A stretch of 64,000 bases of DNA, taken from Mycosarcoma maydis (lineage: Eukaryota; Basidiomycota; Ustilaginomycetes; Ustilaginales). Position numbers and translations under genes: made by a program. Position 1 is the stretch's first letter. The number at the start of each line of letters is the position of its first letter. The notes under the pieces are model-generated. The model was not told the origin of the DNA, made no database searches, and saw nothing but the letters and a program-made list of their open reading frames with translations. The stretch spans positions 496,001-560,000 of the forward strand of contig NC_026490.1 of the NCBI RefSeq assembly GCF_000328475.2. Direction: 5' to 3'. This document shows, one piece after another, positions 61,110 through 64,000 of this stretch.

Positions 61110-62315
61110 CTAGCTTGTGAGGGATGATGCGGATTGCAGCTGTTGGACCATGAGCGAGGTGAGACTGGGGAGCTTGTGCCAGTCTTGCTGTTCTTGGTGC
61201 TGGAGGATGGGGCCGATGTAGACGACTGAGATGTGGATGAGGTCGAGGATCGAGGTGTCGGAGATGGGGTGGTGGTAGGTGTTGAGGATGTGGATGCACT
61301 TTGCGACGCGTTGGATCTGACGACGGAGGCTGATTGAGAGGTCCGCGTCGTTTTGGTCCGAGTAGGTGGCATCGATGTCCATGCCGATTCCGGAGCCTGC
61401 GAGGCCTGTTTGATCGGCTGCAGATGCAGAGGCAGGGGCAGTTGCGGTTGTGGACGAGTTGGACGGCTGAGTGTAGGCAAAGTGCTTGGCGATCCAGATG
61501 TAGCCGTTGAGGCCGATGACGAGGTCGACGTCCAGCTGCAACTCGTCGTGCTTGAGATGGACAAAGTGAGATTTCAGACGTTGGATCAGGTTTGGAGAAA
61601 CAGTGACCAGGATGCCGTTCCTCAGCTTGCCATAGCGAAGCGAACGTGTGTGCAGAGCCGACGAGTTGTCCTGAAACATCATTTGCACTTCGGCAACCAG
61701 TAGGTCGTTTTCCTGGAAAAAACTTCGCATCTGCAACTCGTCACTCTCGATCTTTCGGCGTTGAATCCCCCCAGGAAGATTGATCGACGACAGTTGAAGT
61801 GCAGAGTCGGTCTTAGCGTTGATATCGACCTTCCAGCGTTTCGGACCCACTTCGGTGATCCGACCGATCACCAGATCTCCCACTTCAGCCGCATACCGCG
61901 AGCGCGCCGGGCGCACAGATATCAGCTTGTTGACGCGTTCCACCGTCCCACACATCGAAGACAGAATCTCGTCCGTGTCCGCTGACAAAAACGTACCGTG
62001 ACCCTTCATAAACACATGCGAAGACGCAATGCTGCCACCAGTCACCGCAATTCGTACATCTCCCATCTCACCATCGTCTGCATCCATCTCGTCGTGTTCC
62101 ACATCCATATCATCCTTTGTGAACGTTGGAGCGTAGCGAGAAAGACGCCAAGACGACGATGCCGGATGTGTTTCTCCCGAGTAGTGCACCAGCCGCGATG
62201 GCGTATTGCATCCTTCCAATCGACGCTGCGATAATGTTGTCTTGCTGTTCCATGTCGATGGCCGTGAGCTGGTGGCGTGAATCACAAACGCCGGCAATGC
62301 GTCTGCTCCAGACAT
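61110..62315 (-). CDS. RRP4: Exosome RNA-binding subunit RRP4
   Basis: Cap subunit of the RNA exosome (3'-5' RNA processing and decay). 401 aa from the first ATG at 62315 (MSGADALPAFV); the frame opens from a TTG about 100 nt earlier. Order: variable N-terminus with an acidic patch; N-terminal beta domain with GHGTFLSADTDEILSSMCGTVERVNKLISV; S1 domain VGDLVIGRITEVGPKRWKVDIN; KH domain TVSPNLIQRLKSHFVHL then DLVIGLNGYIWIAKHF (GLNG variant of the GxNG motif of Rrp4). An Ala/Ser/Thr-rich insert of about 45 residues follows, then a helical C-terminus. Human RRP4 is 293 aa; the extra length is the N-terminus and the insert. Confidence 0.92.
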   Translation of the reverse strand: MSGADALPAFVIHATSSRPSTWNSKTTLSQRRLEGCNTPSRLVHYSGETHPASSSWRLSRYAPTFTKDDMDVEHDEMDADDGEMGDVRIAVTGGSIASSHVFMKGHGTFLSADTDEILSSMCGTVERVNKLISVRPARSRYAAEVGDLVIGRITEVGPKRWKVDINAKTDSALQLSSINLPGGIQRRKIESDELQMRSFFQENDLLVAEVQMMFQDNSSALHTRSLRYGKLRNGILVTVSPNLIQRLKSHFVHLKHDELQLDVDLVIGLNGYIWIAKHFAYTQPSNSSTTATAPASASAADQTGLAGSGIGMDIDATYSDQNDADLSISLRRQIQRVAKCIHILNTYHHPISDTSILDLIHISVVYIGPILQHQEQQDWHKLPSLTSLMVQQLQSASSLTS

Positions 62316-62389
62316 CTTCTCTCCTTCATCCACGATGGTGCTTGTTGTCGTTCTGTAACGAGACCGCTTGCGAGATACGCGATGATCAT

Positions 62390-62590
62390 CTAGCTGCTGA
62401 TGGTGTACAGCCAAGAAGAGCCTGATGATGCGATTTTGAGCATCTTGTCAAATTCACCAGGCGTGAACGATGCACCTTCACGAATTTCGAGACTCAAAAT
62501 TTCCAAGCGCCGCCTCCACTCATTCACCAGCGTTCGCGTGCGATCAGCCGTCTCGTCTCCGATCGGGGCCTGATCCCGATCCCAGCTCAT
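62390..62590 (-). CDS. Possible small ORF upstream of RRP4, 66 codons
   Basis: Not recognised. ATG 62590 to TAG, 66 aa, starting MSWDRDQAPIGDETADRTRT with an amphipathic helix VNEWRRRLEILSLEIREG. It ends 74 nt before the RRP4 ATG on the same strand. The composition is that of a plausible soluble helical protein rather than translated repeat. It could be a short independent gene, an upstream ORF in a long RRP4 leader, or a first exon. Coding status is unproven. Confidence 0.3.
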   Translation of the reverse strand: MSWDRDQAPIGDETADRTRTLVNEWRRRLEILSLEIREGASFTPGEFDKMLKIASSGSSWLYTISS

Positions 62591-62611
62591 CTTCTGCAGC
62601 GCCGAGCCAAC

Positions 62612-62639
62612 ATTCACGATTCACGATTCACGATTCGTG
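62612..62639. repeat. Heptamer array ATTCACG x3 + ATTCGTG
   Basis: Four in-phase units immediately upstream of the 66-codon ORF, in the 232-nt spacer between it and the next gene. Confidence 0.96.
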
Positions 62640-62822
62640 ATTGTGCATTCCATCCGACGTTTGGGCGATTCATAGTTGGTGCGAAGCATGGATGAGATTC
62701 AATGCAAAAAGACAGCCACTATACCGTACAAAACAAGGTGACTTTAACAGACATGTTGGTACAAAGTTTGATCGTACACGTGCGGGCGAACATCCGCTTT
62801 AGAGGAGGAGCAAATCAAGCGC

Positions 62823-64000
62823 CTATCCACGGACTCGCTTTAAGGACTCGCGTCGACGTTTCAAGTCATAAGCACGAGTAGGGCTGTAGTCGTTGTTGCC
62901 GCTGCGCCGCTTTTGCGGGCTGATCGAAGCGGGATGACTTCGCGATAGCTCGGCGGAACGACTTGGTGTGCTGCTGAAGCGTGTCGTGTTTGCGAGTCTG
63001 AGGAAATTCTCGGCTTGTTCGAAGTCTCCGCGCGAGGTTTTGAGGTATTCGAGTGCTAACGCTGCTCCGACGTCGTACGTATCTTGCATGCTGTCCATCC
63101 AGTTGTCAATGAAGTTGCGTGCAACCTTGATGTTTCCGTTGAACCGCACGAGCAGATCCTTGCACTGTTGCCGATTCAGGTCGAAATCCTTACGGAACGT
63201 CTCGGCGTCAGCACGGTATCGTAGGCGCGCAGCCTCAAACTGAGGATTCGATCGATTCGTTCGGCTGAGTGCCGGTGCTAGACTCGTAGCGGTAGCCTCA
63301 GGCAAGGGACTCAGGCTCGACAGCTGTCGTGACGGCTGTCCATCCTGCAGGTGTGATGTCGTCACTTCAGTGGCATGGTTGGTGCTGAGCATCGGTGCAC
63401 GATCCAAGCGACTGGCACTTGAACTTGACGATTGGGTAACAACGAAAGGCTCTGCAGTCGGCCAGCGCCCACGCAGTGCAGAAAAAGATGCGGCGGAGAG
63501 ATTGCTTGTCGTTTTCTCAGAAAGTGCCAACTCGTCGTCCTGACCTGGATGTAGACCTGGATGTAGAGATAGCGAGGCGTGGCGAGTTGCTGCGGGCCTT
63601 TGGTTTCGGGATGGCGTTGCAAAGTGACCCAAGACACGATCAGAGGAGATGAGCGGCTGCTGCAACTTTGGTGGGACTGTTTGCTGATGAGATTGCATGT
63701 TCGGAAGCGATGGCCGCGAACGAGCCTTGAGAGCGTGTTGCTCCTCATCGCTATCCATGGTGAAGTCGTAGAAAGGAGCATCGCGGTGCTGGGCGAGCAC
63801 AGGTGTACCCGCCTCTACCACATCATTGGAACGAGGCGCAACCAAGTGCCCTTTGAGCGAAGCTGATAGCGGCAGTAACTTTGCTGATGAGCTGGTCGGG
63901 TAGACGCTCTGGCCATGATTCGAATCAGCCTTTGATAATTCCAAGTCCTTTACACCTGCATTACCAGCAATAGAAGGTGGCAGCAGTGGAACTTCAATTT
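62823..64000 (-). CDS. Hypothetical protein, 5' end outside the window
   Basis: Not recognised. The frame has no stop up to the window edge, so the N-terminus is missing; 392 codons plus stop are visible. Most of it is Ser/Pro/Gln-rich and disordered with an acidic FYDFTMDSDEEQ patch. The only ordered part is near the C-terminus: FRKDFDLNRQQCKDLLVRFN, GNIKVARNFIDNWMD and YDVGAALALEYLKTSRGDFEQAENFLRLA, two consecutive three-helix-like blocks with the GNI/GDF-xxA spacing of UBA/CUE ubiquitin-binding folds. The tail is basic (PQKRRSG; DLKRRRESLKRVRG), suggesting nuclear localisation. The ubiquitin-binding idea is inference from pattern only. Confidence 0.65.
   Translation of the reverse strand, partial: IEVPLLPPSIAGNAGVKDLELSKADSNHGQSVYPTSSSAKLLPLSASLKGHLVAPRSNDVVEAGTPVLAQHRDAPFYDFTMDSDEEQHALKARSRPSLPNMQSHQQTVPPKLQQPLISSDRVLGHFATPSRNQRPAATRHASLSLHPGLHPGQDDELALSEKTTSNLSAASFSALRGRWPTAEPFVVTQSSSSSASRLDRAPMLSTNHATEVTTSHLQDGQPSRQLSSLSPLPEATATSLAPALSRTNRSNPQFEAARLRYRADAETFRKDFDLNRQQCKDLLVRFNGNIKVARNFIDNWMDSMQDTYDVGAALALEYLKTSRGDFEQAENFLRLANTTRFSSTPSRSAELSRSHPASISPQKRRSGNNDYSPTRAYDLKRRRESLKRVRG

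Noticed and set aside
1..64000. tRNA, 5S rRNA, transposons and secondary-metabolite clusters
   Set aside because: I looked for B-box-like GGTTCGAATCC words, transposase/reverse transcriptase motifs, terminal repeats and PKS/NRPS signatures and saw none.

Overview
The window looks like nuclear chromosomal DNA of a basidiomycete smut fungus (Ustilaginaceae, Ustilago/Sporisorium type). It has long, mostly intronless genes on both strands. The few introns are short, with GTAAGT/GTGAGT/GTACGT donors. The proteins carry basidiomycete-style low-complexity insertions (poly-Q, poly-S, acidic runs). The complement is wholly eukaryotic: RNA polymerase III subunit, fungal-type mRNA-capping triphosphatase, exosome subunit, ribosomal protein S19. 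The species assignment is inference; no rRNA or species marker is present. A 100-base run of N (43560-43659) marks an assembly gap.

Layout. 1-6.2 kb: an MFS carrier and a CRAL-TRIO/RhoGAP protein (+). 6.5-12.6 kb: a very large Yta7/ATAD2-type bromodomain AAA ATPase (-), which I read as two exons across a 241-nt intron. 13.9-17.7 kb: CIA1 WD40 protein and glycerol kinase (-). 18.8-20.8 kb: three-exon RPC11 and a TANGO2/NRDE protein (+). 21.3-23.1 kb: three-exon RPS19 (-). 24.4-26.8 kb: a coiled-coil protein of unknown function (-). 28.1-33.6 kb: DEAH helicase ECM16/DHR1 (+), convergent with a hotdog thioesterase (-). 34.9-37.3 kb: a DHDPS-family aldolase (+), convergent with an Ind1/NUBPL-like P-loop protein (-). 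37.8-41.0 kb: DNA ligase I (+). 41-44.2 kb: a gene-free, repeat-rich, AT-rich stretch with the gap and a short interstitial telomere-type repeat. 44.2-50.3 kb: a 2030-aa protein kinase (+). 50.5-51.5 kb: three-exon CET1 RNA triphosphatase (-), divergent from a RecQ1-like helicase (52.1-54.4 kb, +). 55.3-60.9 kb: a two-exon ABCC transporter (+). 61.1-64 kb: exosome RRP4, a 66-codon ORF and a protein running off the right edge (-).

The genes are housekeeping, with a theme of RNA biogenesis (RPC11, ECM16, CET1, RRP4, RPS19) and chromatin/DNA maintenance (Yta7, ligase I, RecQ). There are no operons. Neighbours are mostly convergent with short spacers (about 80-310 bp) or divergent with 0.7-1.3 kb promoter regions.

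The most striking non-gene signal is a family of short arrays with an exact 7-bp period. The usual unit is ATTCRYG (ATTCACG or ATTCGTG; reverse complement CRYGAAT). They occur in nearly every intergenic spacer and I noticed none in an exon. Variants (CACGAAG, TCGNCGT) keep the 7-bp phase. Protein-level oddities include an Ind1-like protein with SPDT in place of the Fe-S CPxC site, a RecQ helicase with Met in place of the aromatic-loop Trp, a possible pair of ubiquitin-binding-like helices in DNA ligase I, and an acidic tail on RPS19.
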